Shown: positions 37,229 through 44,291 of the stretch, piece after piece
Position numbering within the stretch: position 1 is the stretch's first letter
Layout of the letters: each line of letters starts with the position of its first letter
Source of the DNA: Lepidurus packardi
Lineage: Eukaryota > Arthropoda > Branchiopoda > Notostraca > Triopsidae
Assembly (NCBI GenBank): GCA_023053545.1
Contig: JAKZAN010000355.1
Coordinates: forward strand, 1-64,000
Direction of reading: 5' to 3'
DNA: 64,000 bases
Position numbers and translations under genes: made by a program
Notes under the pieces: generated by a model
What the model was told of the DNA's origin: nothing
Databases searched by the model: none
What the model saw: the letters and a program-made list of their open reading frames with translations, nothing else

Positions 37229-37406
37229 TGGGCCTCCAATCGGGGTCGATGTGCTGGCCGATCGACCTAAGCTCGCCCTCGATGCTCAACAATCTAGCAC
37301 CGACGAGGAAGGCGGCTTTCGCCCGATCCTCAGGGCTGTACTCAAGGTTATCGAACTCATCAAGCAGTGCGGCGAGACGCTTAGCTTGCTTCACGATGTT
37401 GGTCAT
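37209..37406 (-). CDS. Small helical protein (65 aa)
   Basis: ATG 37406 preceded by AGGAGG and overlapping the previous stop (TGATG). MTNIVKQAKRLAALLDEFDN suggests a helical pair. No domain recognised. Confidence 0.62.
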   Translation of the reverse strand: MTNIVKQAKRLAALLDEFDNLEYSPEDRAKAAFLVGARLLSIEGELRSIGQHIDPDWRPNALRVS

Positions 37407-37684
37407 CAGTCCTCCTTGAGGTGCAGATAGCGGTGGGCGTGGTAGCGACAGGTGTACTTGGCCTCAGAGAGCTTGCGATACCATGTCCCCTCCGGGTTGT
37501 CCCCGAACGGGATATATGACCACTCGCCGTCCCCTTCCCGCCAGCGGCATCGCCATGTGAAGTTGGTGGGGCCGGTGCCGTACCAGTATTTCTCCACGCG
37601 ATACTGACGGCTCTGGACGGGATCGCTGAGATAGTGCTCGCCGTCACGATGCCAGGACAGCTTGGCAAGCTGAATGAAGGTCAT
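37406..37684 (-). CDS. Protein of unknown function (92 aa)
   Basis: Aromatic-rich beta sequence (YRVEKYWYGTGPTNFTWRCR, then GEWSYIPFGDNPEGTWYRKL). The start overlaps the upstream stop (ATGA). No family recognised. Confidence 0.62.
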   Translation of the reverse strand: MTFIQLAKLSWHRDGEHYLSDPVQSRQYRVEKYWYGTGPTNFTWRCRWREGDGEWSYIPFGDNPEGTWYRKLSEAKYTCRYHAHRYLHLKED

Positions 37685-37869
37685 TCCAGTCCTCCTATAT
37701 CGTGGGGGGACACTGGAACGCGAAGGGCTTCCACGTCCTCACTGTTGATACGGATCGGACCTGTGCCCGCTACCCGCCAGGCTGGCAGTTCGCCGCTGGC
37801 AATCAGACGCCGCACCGTCATCCCAGACACCGCCAGAATCTGGGCAGCATCTTTCACTGTGATGATCAT
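37681..37869 (-). CDS. Excisionase/MerR-like HTH protein (62 aa)
   Basis: TVKDAAQILAVSGMTVRRLI, then ASGELPAWRVAGTGPIRI, is the classic winged HTH of Xis/BldC-type proteins. No integrase is in the window, so it may be a transcription regulator rather than an excisionase. Confidence 0.75.
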   Translation of the reverse strand: MIITVKDAAQILAVSGMTVRRLIASGELPAWRVAGTGPIRINSEDVEALRVPVSPHDIGGLE

Positions 37870-38228
37870 TGCACGACCGCTTTCACGTTGACCCGCTTCA
37901 CCTGAGACCTGGCGGCGCGGACATACCTATCGCCGTCGCCACCCAGGAGAGCGACATTCAGCCTAGGCCCGCCATCGTCCTTGATGACAACGTAGATCCC
38001 AGGCCACCGCTCGCCTATCGTCACAGTCTCTCCGATCGAGAACATCACGACAGGGGCGACAACCGGGCCTTTCCCATCGTCGAGACGAAGCATCGAGTGG
38101 GGGCATCGCAACCCGCGGCCGCCGCCCTCCGGCTTCAAGCTGGCGTTCTTCGGTCCATTCGATTCGACAATCCACACGCCGGGGTACTTCTGGCTATCGA
38201 CACGGACTCTTGTGCCTAATGGATACAC
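37866..38228 (-). CDS. Tandem SH3-like barrel protein (120 aa)
   Basis: GTG 38228 is chosen, with AAGGAG 8 nt upstream. A longer frame would read through palindrome copy 8. Two related halves begin YPLGTRVRVDSQKYPGVWIV and FSIGETVTIGERWPGIYVVI, suggesting a duplicated KOW/SH3-like fold. Function unknown. Confidence 0.62.
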   Translation of the reverse strand: MYPLGTRVRVDSQKYPGVWIVESNGPKNASLKPEGGGRGLRCPHSMLRLDDGKGPVVAPVVMFSIGETVTIGERWPGIYVVIKDDGGPRLNVALLGGDGDRYVRAARSQVKRVNVKAVVQ

Positions 38229-38251
38229 TGGCGTTCTCCTTCTTTCGTGGG

Positions 38252-38270
38252 GTGTTGCGAAATGCAACAG
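38252..38270. repeat. 19-bp palindrome copy 8 (spacer GAAAT)
   Basis: One outer mismatch. It lies 5' of the tandem-SH3 gene and is followed on the minus strand by CCCCACGAAAGAAGGAG. Confidence 0.88.
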
Positions 38271-38274
38271 TTCA

Positions 38275-38658
38275 TCATGGGACGATCCGACCGTTATTGC
38301 TGGGAATCCACCCAGGCTCATCCGGCAGCACCGTCGCGTCCGTCACCGGGTAGCGGTCGATCACTTCCAACTCGCCTACCCAGTAGCCGCCCCAGCAGCT
38401 ATACCGTCCGCAAGAAAACGGGACGTAATACTCATCGTCGAAGAACCCGCGTCGGCGCTCCCACGATCCGTCAGCACGGCGCTCGCTGTCGCAGATCACC
38501 CGGTTGGCCGACCGCAGACCTCTCCACATCCAGAAGTCCTCGACGCAGCCCTCACCGATCGGACCCGCCTGAGCCGGGGCCGGCGCTACTACCTGCACCG
38601 CCGCCGTCACCGGCACTAAAACGGCACACGCTGCTGCCACTGCTAAAAAACGCTTCAC
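38275..38658 (-). CDS. Secreted Cys-containing protein (127 aa)
   Basis: GTG start. Sec signal peptide MKRFLAVAAACAVLVPVTAA with cleavage expected after AQA (near 31). The mature part (GCVEDFWMWRGLRSANRVIC, then RRADGSWERRRGF) resembles small secreted mycobacterial proteins, so host origin is possible. It may act in the envelope, for example in superinfection exclusion. This is inference. Confidence 0.68.
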   Translation of the reverse strand: MKRFLAVAAACAVLVPVTAAVQVVAPAPAQAGPIGEGCVEDFWMWRGLRSANRVICDSERRADGSWERRRGFFDDEYYVPFSCGRYSCWGGYWVGELEVIDRYPVTDATVLPDEPGWIPSNNGRIVP

Positions 38659-38677
38659 TTTCTACCTTCTTTCCTGT

Positions 38678-39055
38678 TCATACTTCTGGCGGTGGTGGGA
38701 AACTTCCGTACAGTCCCCATGACTCACCCCGCAGATATGCGGAGTTCTGACGTTCGGCACGCTCCGCCAACATCTCTTCCCGGCGTTGTGCCTCAAGCGC
38801 GGCCTGGCGTTTCTCTTGCTGTTCCACCCATAGCGTGAATGCCACTACGCCCACGGCAGCGGCGATCAGCACAACCCACCAGAACTTGACGATGAGCCAG
38901 ATGAGAATCATGCCGCCGAAGAAGATTCCGAAGAACCCAAAGGGGGCACTCGGCAGAGGATCATGACCTCCGCCGTAGTTGACGTCGCCGTAAACAACAT
39001 TGACGGAGTTGTAGTCACCGTTAATGTTGTGGTCGCCGTTGATGTGGGTACCCAT
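38678..39055 (-). CDS. Membrane protein with coiled-coil tail (125 aa)
   Basis: ATG 39055 in TGATG overlap. Asn/Gly-rich N-terminus (THINGDHNINGDYNSVNVVY), two close hydrophobic helices (FGIFFGGMILIWLIVKFWWV and VVLIAAAVGVVAFTLWV), then a charged helix (EKRQAALEAQRREEMLAERA). Function unknown. Confidence 0.66.
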   Translation of the reverse strand: MGTHINGDHNINGDYNSVNVVYGDVNYGGGHDPLPSAPFGFFGIFFGGMILIWLIVKFWWVVLIAAAVGVVAFTLWVEQQEKRQAALEAQRREEMLAERAERQNSAYLRGESWGLYGSFPPPPEV

Positions 39056-39519
39056 CACTGAGACTCCGTCCGAGGCCAGACCGGCGTCACTTCCCAGGTG
39101 ACGGTCGCGTTCTCGTCGCGGAGCTTGCCGTCCACTACGCGATACCCGAACAGTTCGTTGTCCTCGCCCACCAACCGGACGAAAGAGCCTTCGTCGGCGT
39201 ACCGGCCAAGCACATGCAGCAAGTCCTCAGCGACGCCCATCCACTTGTCCAGGTGATGACCCAGGCGGAACCCGTCATCCTCTTCGCAGTCGTGGAACCC
39301 GGTCAGTTCTTCCACCGCTTCGGTCAACGACTCAAACGGCCTGGGGTGCTGGCAGTCGTGCTCAGCCACGGCGACTGAGGGGTCATTCGGCCAGTAGTGC
39401 GCCCGGTCCCAGCAGGGCCGCTGCAACGCCGGGTCGGCGTTCACGGCGGCCAGCGCCGCTTTCATCTTGTCGGCGGAAATATGGAAGTCGGTCTCCCATG
39501 TGTCAACGGTGTATCCCAT
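39055..39519 (-). CDS. Protein of unknown function (154 aa)
   Basis: ATG with AAGGACGACTAGAGCT upstream. Acidic, His/Trp-containing sequence (FHISADKMKAALAAVNADPA; LGHHLDKWMGVAEDLLHVLG). It resembles immunity or anti-restriction-sized small proteins only in composition. No domain recognised. Confidence 0.6.
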   Translation of the reverse strand: MGYTVDTWETDFHISADKMKAALAAVNADPALQRPCWDRAHYWPNDPSVAVAEHDCQHPRPFESLTEAVEELTGFHDCEEDDGFRLGHHLDKWMGVAEDLLHVLGRYADEGSFVRLVGEDNELFGYRVVDGKLRDENATVTWEVTPVWPRTESQ

Positions 39520-39523
39520 AGCT

Positions 39524-39751
39524 CTAGTCGTCCTTCCCTGTTGGGTCGCAAGCCAAAGGCTCGCCTAAGTGGCCGCGCAGTTCCTTCTTGAGGTTGTCGC
39601 CCTCTTCCTCTGGGCTCATGGTTACGTTGGGCAGCACTGCGATCAGGCACTCTGTGCACAGTTCCAGGCCAGTCCACGAATCGGTATATAGGCGTGTCTC
39701 GCTGCCGTCGCAGGAGTCACAGTTCTTGAGCAGGAGCAATCCGAACCCCAT
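39524..39751 (-). CDS. Zinc-binding small protein (75 aa)
   Basis: ATG 39751 in TGATG overlap. CDSCDGSETRLYTDSWTGLE is followed by LCTEC, giving two CxxC pairs, then an acidic tail. Likely zinc ribbon. Confidence 0.62.
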   Translation of the reverse strand: MGFGLLLLKNCDSCDGSETRLYTDSWTGLELCTECLIAVLPNVTMSPEEEGDNLKKELRGHLGEPLACDPTGKDD

Positions 39752-39906
39752 CACTGTTCCCCCTTCTCGCCGGTGTTGCGATTTGCAACATCCTCGTCCA
39801 GCGCATCCTCAGGTTCGCCGACGATTTCAATGCCGCCGGCAAACCGGCGAACCGGGGTGTCGTCGTCATCACGCGCCGACTTCCACTCGTCACGCTCCCA
39901 ATCCAT
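39751..39906 (-). CDS. Small acidic protein (51 aa) with palindrome near its end
   Basis: ATG 39906 with TTGAGGAGACCTGAT upstream. MDWERDEWKSARDDDDTPVR, then RFAGGIEIVGEPEDALDEDV and ANRNTGEKGEQ. The VANRNT part is encoded by palindrome copy 9. Confidence 0.6.
   Translation of the reverse strand: MDWERDEWKSARDDDDTPVRRFAGGIEIVGEPEDALDEDVANRNTGEKGEQ
39773..39791. repeat. 19-bp palindrome copy 9 (spacer GATTT)
   Basis: Inside the 51-aa gene. The distal arm ends T instead of C. Confidence 0.9.
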
Positions 39907-39907
39907 A

Positions 39908-40297
39908 TCAGGTCTCCTCAATCTCAAGCTCGGTCACATGCTCCGGCAGGGTCACGATCTCTTGCTCATCGCGGCCGGTCATGTACGCGATGACGTGTTC
40001 ACGGGCGACGAATCCGCTGACGATCTTCGGTGACGGGTGATCGTCCTGACGTAGGCGGTGAGCGAACCACCGCGCCCGGGCCTTGTCGAGAGTCCAGCTG
40101 TACCCCTGCAACGCATCATCGAAGCGGTAGCCACGGTAGACGCGGGTCAGCGGCAACAGGCCGCCTTCCTCTGGTGGAAGGCTGAACACGCAGCGCACGT
40201 CCTCGTCCGACATCATCTCCCGGCCCTCAGGGTCGGCGGTAAAAGCTTCCCGCCACCTCTCGGTGTTCTGCCAGGAGTTCTCAGTGTCCGACCACAC
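39908..40297 (-). CDS. Protein of unknown function (129 aa)
   Basis: GTG 40297, just inside the upstream gene's end, is the best start; the frame further upstream overlaps another gene completely. Sequence contains LTRVYRGYRFDDALQGYSWT and LDKARARWFAHRL, a pattern like ART/toxin-fold or small phage enzymes, but no catalytic set is clear. Confidence 0.55.
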   Translation of the reverse strand: MWSDTENSWQNTERWREAFTADPEGREMMSDEDVRCVFSLPPEEGGLLPLTRVYRGYRFDDALQGYSWTLDKARARWFAHRLRQDDHPSPKIVSGFVAREHVIAYMTGRDEQEIVTLPEHVTELEIEET

Positions 40298-40634
40298 GGG
40301 ACCCCAGGAGTTCCCAATACTGGGGTCCGTCCAGGCGCCAGCTGATGTCGAGGAACGCGTCGAGCCGGTACGGGCGCTCATGGAGCCACACACAGGTATG
40401 CCAGTCACCTTTGCCCTTGGCCCGCTTCAACGCCGCTTTCTTCTGCTTGAGCTGGGCATTGACGAAGGCGTTCATCGCCGGGTTATGGACGATGCTGAAT
40501 ACGAGCGGGTGCTTGATCGACGGCCCGAACGGCCCGTTCTCATCTATGTATAGCGCCAGCGCCGGGTCCAGATCCTCCTTGGTTCCGAGCAGCTTCTCGA
40601 AGTCCTCCATGGTGTTGCGTTTTGCAACGGTCAT
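40281..40634 (-). CDS. Protein of unknown function (117 aa) starting at a palindrome
   Basis: ATG 40634 overlaps the upstream stop (ATGA). The first residues MTVAKRNTM are encoded by palindrome copy 10, so the site sits directly at the translation start. The rest (FVNAQLKQKKAALKRAKGKG, then DWHTCVWLHERPYRLDAFLD) is basic and helical. Confidence 0.6.
   Translation of the reverse strand: MTVAKRNTMEDFEKLLGTKEDLDPALALYIDENGPFGPSIKHPLVFSIVHNPAMNAFVNAQLKQKKAALKRAKGKGDWHTCVWLHERPYRLDAFLDISWRLDGPQYWELLGSRVVGH
40612..40630. repeat. 19-bp palindrome copy 10 (spacer GTTTT)
   Basis: Begins within 4 nt of the minus-strand ATG 40634 and is coding. The distal arm ends GG. Confidence 0.88.
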
Positions 40635-41242
40635 TTCCCCCACAACCCTTCTTCGATCGTCATCGCAGTGCGACGAGCTTCGGCGATAACACTCATGGTG
40701 CTGCTGACGATTTCTTCCATGAGCCCTGCTTCAATCTGCTCGCGGAGGAAATCACGAACCTCGGCTGGCATCCTCTTGCTTAGCTTGATACCCATGTGCA
40801 GCGCCGCACCGAAGCGGCCGCCATCACCGGCCGCGGGGAGTTCCTCCCACAGCCCAACCCCGACCTTGCCGCTCTCCCGCACTAGCGACGCAACGCGGAC
40901 GTTGCTGATGCCTGCGCTGTTAGCGGCGCTGATATACGCCACCTCTTTCCGGTTTGGGCGTTTCGACGGCGGCACATCACTGTTGTCGTTGATGGAGGTT
41001 TCCGCAGACCACGCTGAACTGCCGAACGCCACTTCGACCGCACCGTGAACGATGCACAGGGCCGTGATCATGTCGGCAAGGTGATCTTTTCCTTCAGGCT
41101 CTTCGGGCATGTGCCCGAATCCAACGAAGAACTCCTTGTCGCGTTCGTCAATGACGATGACAAACGGAACGAAGTCTTCCTGGTCTGACAGCGACAGCGT
41201 CGAGAACTCGATGAACTGCTGCGCCTTCTTCAATGTTTCCAT
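40631..41242 (-). CDS. Protein of unknown function (203 aa)
   Basis: ATG with AGGAGTTCACTCAGC upstream. Conserved-looking alpha/beta protein (FVPFVIVIDERDKEFFVGFG, then IGMITALCIVHGAVEVAFG-type core). The C-terminal half is helical (MPAEVRDFLREQIEAGLMEE). It begins a unit just downstream of a terminator-like hairpin. No family recognised. Confidence 0.62.
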   Translation of the reverse strand: METLKKAQQFIEFSTLSLSDQEDFVPFVIVIDERDKEFFVGFGHMPEEPEGKDHLADMITALCIVHGAVEVAFGSSAWSAETSINDNSDVPPSKRPNRKEVAYISAANSAGISNVRVASLVRESGKVGVGLWEELPAAGDGGRFGAALHMGIKLSKRMPAEVRDFLREQIEAGLMEEIVSSTMSVIAEARRTAMTIEEGLWGK

Positions 41243-41308
41243 GCTGAGTGAACTCCTGTAGGATTAAGGGTGCCCTTTGGGCATCCTGCTTTCGTGGGGA
41301 AAGTGGAT

Positions 41309-41343
41309 GAGAGGCCCCGGACCTTGCAAGTCCGGGGCCTCTC
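41309..41343 (-). terminator. Strong hairpin after the clamp operon
   Basis: Perfect 14-bp stem GAGAGGCCCCGGAC / GTCCGGGGCCTCTC with a 7-nt loop. It follows the 55-aa gene ending at 41349. There is no clear U tract, so termination efficiency is uncertain. Confidence 0.65.
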
Positions 41344-41348
41344 GCTTC

Positions 41349-41516
41349 CTAACTGTTGCGGAATGCAACACTCGATGGGCACTTCTCGTACTCGCTATGC
41401 CACCATTGCGTGCTGACAACAATGCCGGTGTTCATGGCGTCATAGTCGCGGGTGGTGGCGATGTTGTACGATTCAATGCCGCAGGGGCACTGGCCGTCCG
41501 TAGGACCCGTGCTCAT
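41349..41516 (-). CDS. Small CxC protein (55 aa) ending in a palindrome
   Basis: ATG 41516 overlaps the previous stop (ATGA). MSTGPTDGQCPCGIESYNIA at the start; the C-terminal SVAFRNS is encoded by palindrome copy 11. Three Cys may bind metal. Confidence 0.6.
   Translation of the reverse strand: MSTGPTDGQCPCGIESYNIATTRDYDAMNTGIVVSTQWWHSEYEKCPSSVAFRNS
41353..41371. repeat. 19-bp palindrome copy 11 (spacer GGAAT)
   Basis: One outer mismatch (CTGTTGC). Located in the last codons of the 55-aa gene and next to the 41309-41343 hairpin. Confidence 0.85.
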
Positions 41517-41680
41517 GCTTGACCCCCCATTCTCCGAATGATCTCCCGGCGATAGTCGTCAGCCCGCTGCTCGTAGTACATGCGGGAAACCTCAAGCCCG
41601 CCCTTTTTGCGATGCAGAGACACAAGATCCGTCGCCGCGAGGAACAGGTCGAGCAGTTCCTCGTTGGTGTGCACGGTCAC
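41513..41680 (-). CDS. Small helical protein downstream of the clamp gene (55 aa)
   Basis: GTG 41680, 3 nt after the clamp stop. MTVHTNEELLDLFLAATDLV, then SRMYYEQRADDYRREIIRRM. Basic helical; function unknown. The close spacing suggests coupling to the clamp. Confidence 0.58.
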   Translation of the reverse strand: MTVHTNEELLDLFLAATDLVSLHRKKGGLEVSRMYYEQRADDYRREIIRRMGGQA

Positions 41681-41683
41681 GCG

Positions 41684-42730
41684 TCAGCCGGCCTTCTTAA
41701 CCGGCATGACCAGGTGAAGTGCGTCGGTGAGGTCAGAGATCACCACTGGCGATGTCGGCGACGTGACGCCGAGTACCACCAACTTCGACCCGAGTCCGCG
41801 TAGGGAGTCAGCCAGGAACTTTGTTGAGATGCTGACCGACACCGGTTCGTCGAACTCGTTCTGCACAGTCTGATACAGACCGACCTTCTGCTCAGTCCGA
41901 ATGTCGCTGTCATCGTTCTCGCCGACAACGACGATCGAATCACCGCCGACGGTGAGAGTGGTAGTGATCCCGCTGATCGCCTTGAGCATTTGCTCGCGGT
42001 CGAATACCACCTGAAGGGGCTGATCCTCAGGTATGAGTTTCCGCCAGTTCGGGAAGTCCGCATCGGCCATTGGGCTGGTGCAGCTGCGGCCGCTTGACCG
42101 TAGCTGTACCCAGGGCTGATCCTTCACCGTGCCCGCTTCGACGAACACCGCCGTGGTCGTTCTGGCGAACGCCCGCAGTGCCGCCGAGTTGACCTGGCCG
42201 GTGAAACCAGCCTTGCCGTAGGTCACTCGGGACAGTCGGTGCCGGTCGGTGCTGACCATCGTCCCGTTGTCGAACGCGATGTTCTTCAACGCGGGAATGT
42301 TGTCGTCAGTCCCAACGGAGGTCAACACCTGATTCAGGTTGTCGGGCAGCAGCACCCCGAAACCCTTTCCGGCGAACTGCGGCCACTCAGGGAAGTCCAC
42401 CGCACTGCTGGCCGACCGGATCGTCACCTTCCGCTCGGAGGACTCCAGGGTCAAGTCCTCGTCGTTGATGGTGATGGTGAGCGACCCTTCCAGGGACTTC
42501 AGTGCGTCGAGCAGCTTGCTCGCCGCCACCGTGATGCTGACCTGATCCCCGCCGACCGCGGGAACTACCGACTCCCGGTACTGATCGTCGCTGACACGCC
42601 GCACGATGACAGCGCCGATGACCGCAGTGATCTGAACAACGGCTGACGTCGGCTCGACGGTGGGCATCCTGTTCAGCCAGGAAACCTCCTTGGCGAGTTG
42701 ATCGGCGGCCATTCTCAATGACTTTGACAC
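41684..42730 (-). CDS. DNA polymerase III beta sliding clamp-like protein (348 aa)
   Basis: GTG 42730 with GAAGGGAAAA upstream. Three-domain clamp layout: SVTIAASKLLDALKSLEGSL-type beta strands, PEWPQFAGKGFGVLLPDNLN, a central STDRHRLSRVTYGKAG (the A-T-D-x-x-R-L-like signature of DnaN domain 2) and FPNWRKLIPEDQPLQVVFDR with MLKAISGITTTL for domain 3. The C-terminal SDLTDALHLVMPVKKAG matches the VMPMR-type end. The length is close to the usual ~370 aa. It would encircle DNA and tether host or phage enzymes. No phage polymerase is visible in the window. Confidence 0.87.
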   Translation of the reverse strand: MSKSLRMAADQLAKEVSWLNRMPTVEPTSAVVQITAVIGAVIVRRVSDDQYRESVVPAVGGDQVSITVAASKLLDALKSLEGSLTITINDEDLTLESSERKVTIRSASSAVDFPEWPQFAGKGFGVLLPDNLNQVLTSVGTDDNIPALKNIAFDNGTMVSTDRHRLSRVTYGKAGFTGQVNSAALRAFARTTTAVFVEAGTVKDQPWVQLRSSGRSCTSPMADADFPNWRKLIPEDQPLQVVFDREQMLKAISGITTTLTVGGDSIVVVGENDDSDIRTEQKVGLYQTVQNEFDEPVSVSISTKFLADSLRGLGSKLVVLGVTSPTSPVVISDLTDALHLVMPVKKAG

Positions 42731-42752
42731 TTGTTGTTTTCCCTTCGGTTGG

Positions 42753-42771
42753 GTGTTGCGTTTTGCAACAG
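42753..42771. repeat. 19-bp palindrome copy 12 (spacer GTTTT)
   Basis: Upstream of the clamp start, in the Ku-clamp gap. One outer mismatch. Confidence 0.9.
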
Positions 42772-42808
42772 GGACGAATCCTTGTTGCGCTGACCTGGAC
42801 GGCCATTA

Positions 42809-42838
42809 CCCACCACCAGCCCGAAAGCTGGTGGTGGG
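42809..42838 (-). terminator. Hairpin between Ku and the clamp gene
   Basis: Perfect 12-bp stem CCCACCACCAGC / GCTGGTGGTGGG with a 6-nt loop, 17 nt after the Ku stop. No U tract; probable terminator or processing site. Confidence 0.6.
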
Positions 42839-42854
42839 ACAAAGCGGTCCAGCG

Positions 42855-43739
42855 TCAGGCGATCTTCTTGGCCGGTGCCTTCTTGGCCGGTGCCTTCTTG
42901 GCGGGTGCCTTCTTGGGCGCCGGTGTCCCGGTGGCCTGGATCGACGCTTCGAGCTTCGCCAGCAGATCCGACACGTCGGTGATACCACTGTCACCGTCGC
43001 CGTGGGTGATGCTGGCAATCTCTCCACCGGCAGCTTTCACGCCGATCGCCTCGTTGAGGTTGTCGGTGTAGGCGTCGGCGTAGTCGGACGGCTTCCAGGT
43101 TTTGGTCATCGTCTCGGCCAGCGTCCGCATCACCGGCATCAGCCGGGGATCGACATCGGTGTCGCTGTCGGGAACGCCGCTGGCCTCGCGCAACTCATCG
43201 GGCCACATCATGTTGCGAATGATGAGGGAGCCGGTGGTCTGCTCGACGTCGAGCAGCGCCAGGTGGTTGCGTCCCCACCGGACGTAGGTGACGATGCCGA
43301 CGATGCCCTGCTCGGTCAGCGTTTCGCGGATCATCTGGTAGGTGGTCGCCGCCTGCTTGCGCTTGGGATCGGGGATCAGCCGGTAGATGTTCTGGTCGGC
43401 GAACAGCATCGGGTCGATCTGATCGGCCTTGACGAAGTGCGGAACCTCCAACGCGGAGCCGGTGTTGGCGGCAACTGTTTCCAGTTCGGAGGCGGTGAGA
43501 ACGACCGTTTCGCCGTTCTCGTCGAAGCCCTTGCAGATGTCGTGCGAGCTGAGGGCTTCGCCGCAGCCTTCGCAGGTCTTGGGCATCTTGACCTTGCCGT
43601 AGCTGCCGTCGTCGTGCTGGTGGTACATCGAACCTTTGCGGTCATGATTCTCGATGACGCCCAGCATCTTGACGGCGCAGCTGATCAGCCCGACCGTGAG
43701 GTCGAGGTTGGCGATGGAGCGGGTAGAGGGTGCAGCCAT
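42855..43739 (-). CDS. ku: Ku-like DNA end-binding protein (294 aa)
   Basis: ATG 43739; longer frames run through palindrome copy 13. The bacterial Ku core is clear: LDLTVGLISCAVKMLGVIEN, CEGCGEALSSHDICKGFDEN, VVLTASELETVAAN, ADQIDPMLFADQNIYRLIPD, AATTYQMIRETLTEQGIVGI and LLDVEQTTGSLIIRNMMWPD. The C-terminus is a Lys/Ala/Pro repeat (APKKAPAKKAPAKKAPAKK) like the DNA-binding tails of some bacterial Ku proteins. Ku bridges DNA ends and recruits a ligase for non-homologous end joining. Phages Omega and Corndog are known to carry Ku to help close their genomes. Here a phage ligase is also present at 50329-51393. Confidence 0.93.
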   Translation of the reverse strand: MAAPSTRSIANLDLTVGLISCAVKMLGVIENHDRKGSMYHQHDDGSYGKVKMPKTCEGCGEALSSHDICKGFDENGETVVLTASELETVAANTGSALEVPHFVKADQIDPMLFADQNIYRLIPDPKRKQAATTYQMIRETLTEQGIVGIVTYVRWGRNHLALLDVEQTTGSLIIRNMMWPDELREASGVPDSDTDVDPRLMPVMRTLAETMTKTWKPSDYADAYTDNLNEAIGVKAAGGEIASITHGDGDSGITDVSDLLAKLEASIQATGTPAPKKAPAKKAPAKKAPAKKIA

Positions 43740-43772
43740 GATGTTTTTACCTACTTTCTTTCGTGGGGAAAG

Positions 43773-43791
43773 GTGTTGCGTTTTGCAACAC
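43773..43791. repeat. 19-bp palindrome copy 13 (spacer GTTTT)
   Basis: Perfect copy upstream of ku, followed on the minus strand by TTTCCCCACGAAAGAAAG and the start region. Confidence 0.93.
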
Positions 43792-43794
43792 CAA

Positions 43795-44070
43795 CTACTG
43801 TGGTGCGGCAGCCTTTCGGGCTGCGCGCCTGGCGCGCTGATAGTCACGCCACCATGTGCGGCACTTGGCGCAGTGGCATTCGTAGTGCGTTGCGCCGGTC
43901 TGCGTGCCGTGCATGTCGTCTGGACATCCGCGGGCTATGGCGCGGTTTTTCGTCTCGCGTCGCTGCTCGCTTTTGCGCTTGCTGAGACATTCCGGCGAGC
44001 ATGTCTCTGGTGGCCGTCCGCGGCCAGGTGGGGTATCGAACGCCCCACCGCAGACTAGACATTGCCGCAT
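43795..44070 (-). CDS. Zinc-finger protein (91 aa)
   Basis: ATG 44070 with AAAGGAGACGTAC upstream. CLVCGGAFDTPPGRGRPPET, then CSPECLSKRKSEQRRETKNR, is a C4 zinc finger followed by a basic helix. The second half CHCAKCRTWWRDYQRARRAA adds another CxxC. Probably nucleic-acid binding. First gene of the Ku operon. Confidence 0.7.
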   Translation of the reverse strand: MRQCLVCGGAFDTPPGRGRPPETCSPECLSKRKSEQRRETKNRAIARGCPDDMHGTQTGATHYECHCAKCRTWWRDYQRARRAARKAAAPQ

Positions 44071-44090
44071 GTACGTCTCCTTTCTGCTAG

Positions 44091-44109
44091 GTGTTGCGTT
44101 TTGCAACAT
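44091..44109. repeat. 19-bp palindrome copy 14 (spacer GTTTT)
   Basis: In the leader of the Ku operon, about 64 nt downstream of the -10 box. The proximal arm is perfect; the distal arm ends T. Confidence 0.91.
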
Positions 44110-44118
44110 GGCGAAGAA

Positions 44119-44148
44119 CCCGCCGGGAGCAGGGTAGCTCCCGGCGGG
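44119..44148 (-). other. Leader hairpin of the Ku operon
   Basis: Perfect 12-bp stem CCCGCCGGGAGC / GCTCCCGGCGGG with a 6-nt loop, about 25 nt after the -10 box at 44173 and just before palindrome copy 14. It could be an attenuator or an mRNA-stabilising hairpin. No U tract. Confidence 0.6.
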
Positions 44149-44172
44149 CAGACTTCAACCCTTGTATATATT

Positions 44173-44201
44173 ATTATACCATAGACAAGGGTATTTGTCA
44201 A
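44173..44201 (-). promoter_or_regulatory. Strong sigma70-type promoter for the Ku operon
   Basis: Minus strand TTGACA (44201-44196), exactly 17 nt, TATAAT (44178-44173). Both boxes are perfect consensus. It is one of five leftward promoters with identical spacing. Confidence 0.88.
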
Positions 44202-44213
44202 GGGGGTAACATT

Positions 44214-44291
44214 TCATGGATGCCACACGGAGTAGGCCATCCACGCGAACAGGGTCGCCAGAATGACGAAAAGGACTATAAAGCCCCTCAC
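44214..44291 (-). CDS. Single-pass membrane peptide (25 aa)
   Basis: GTG 44291 overlaps the ParB-like stop (GTGA). The peptide is one hydrophobic helix (RGFIVLFVILATLFAWMAYS then VWHP). Translation by coupling is plausible; too short for certainty. Confidence 0.42.
   Translation of the reverse strand: MRGFIVLFVILATLFAWMAYSVWHP

Noticed and set aside
37681-37869. Excisionase as evidence for a temperate integration system
   Set aside because: The Xis-like fold is also used by ordinary regulators, and no integrase or attP-like core is visible in the window.
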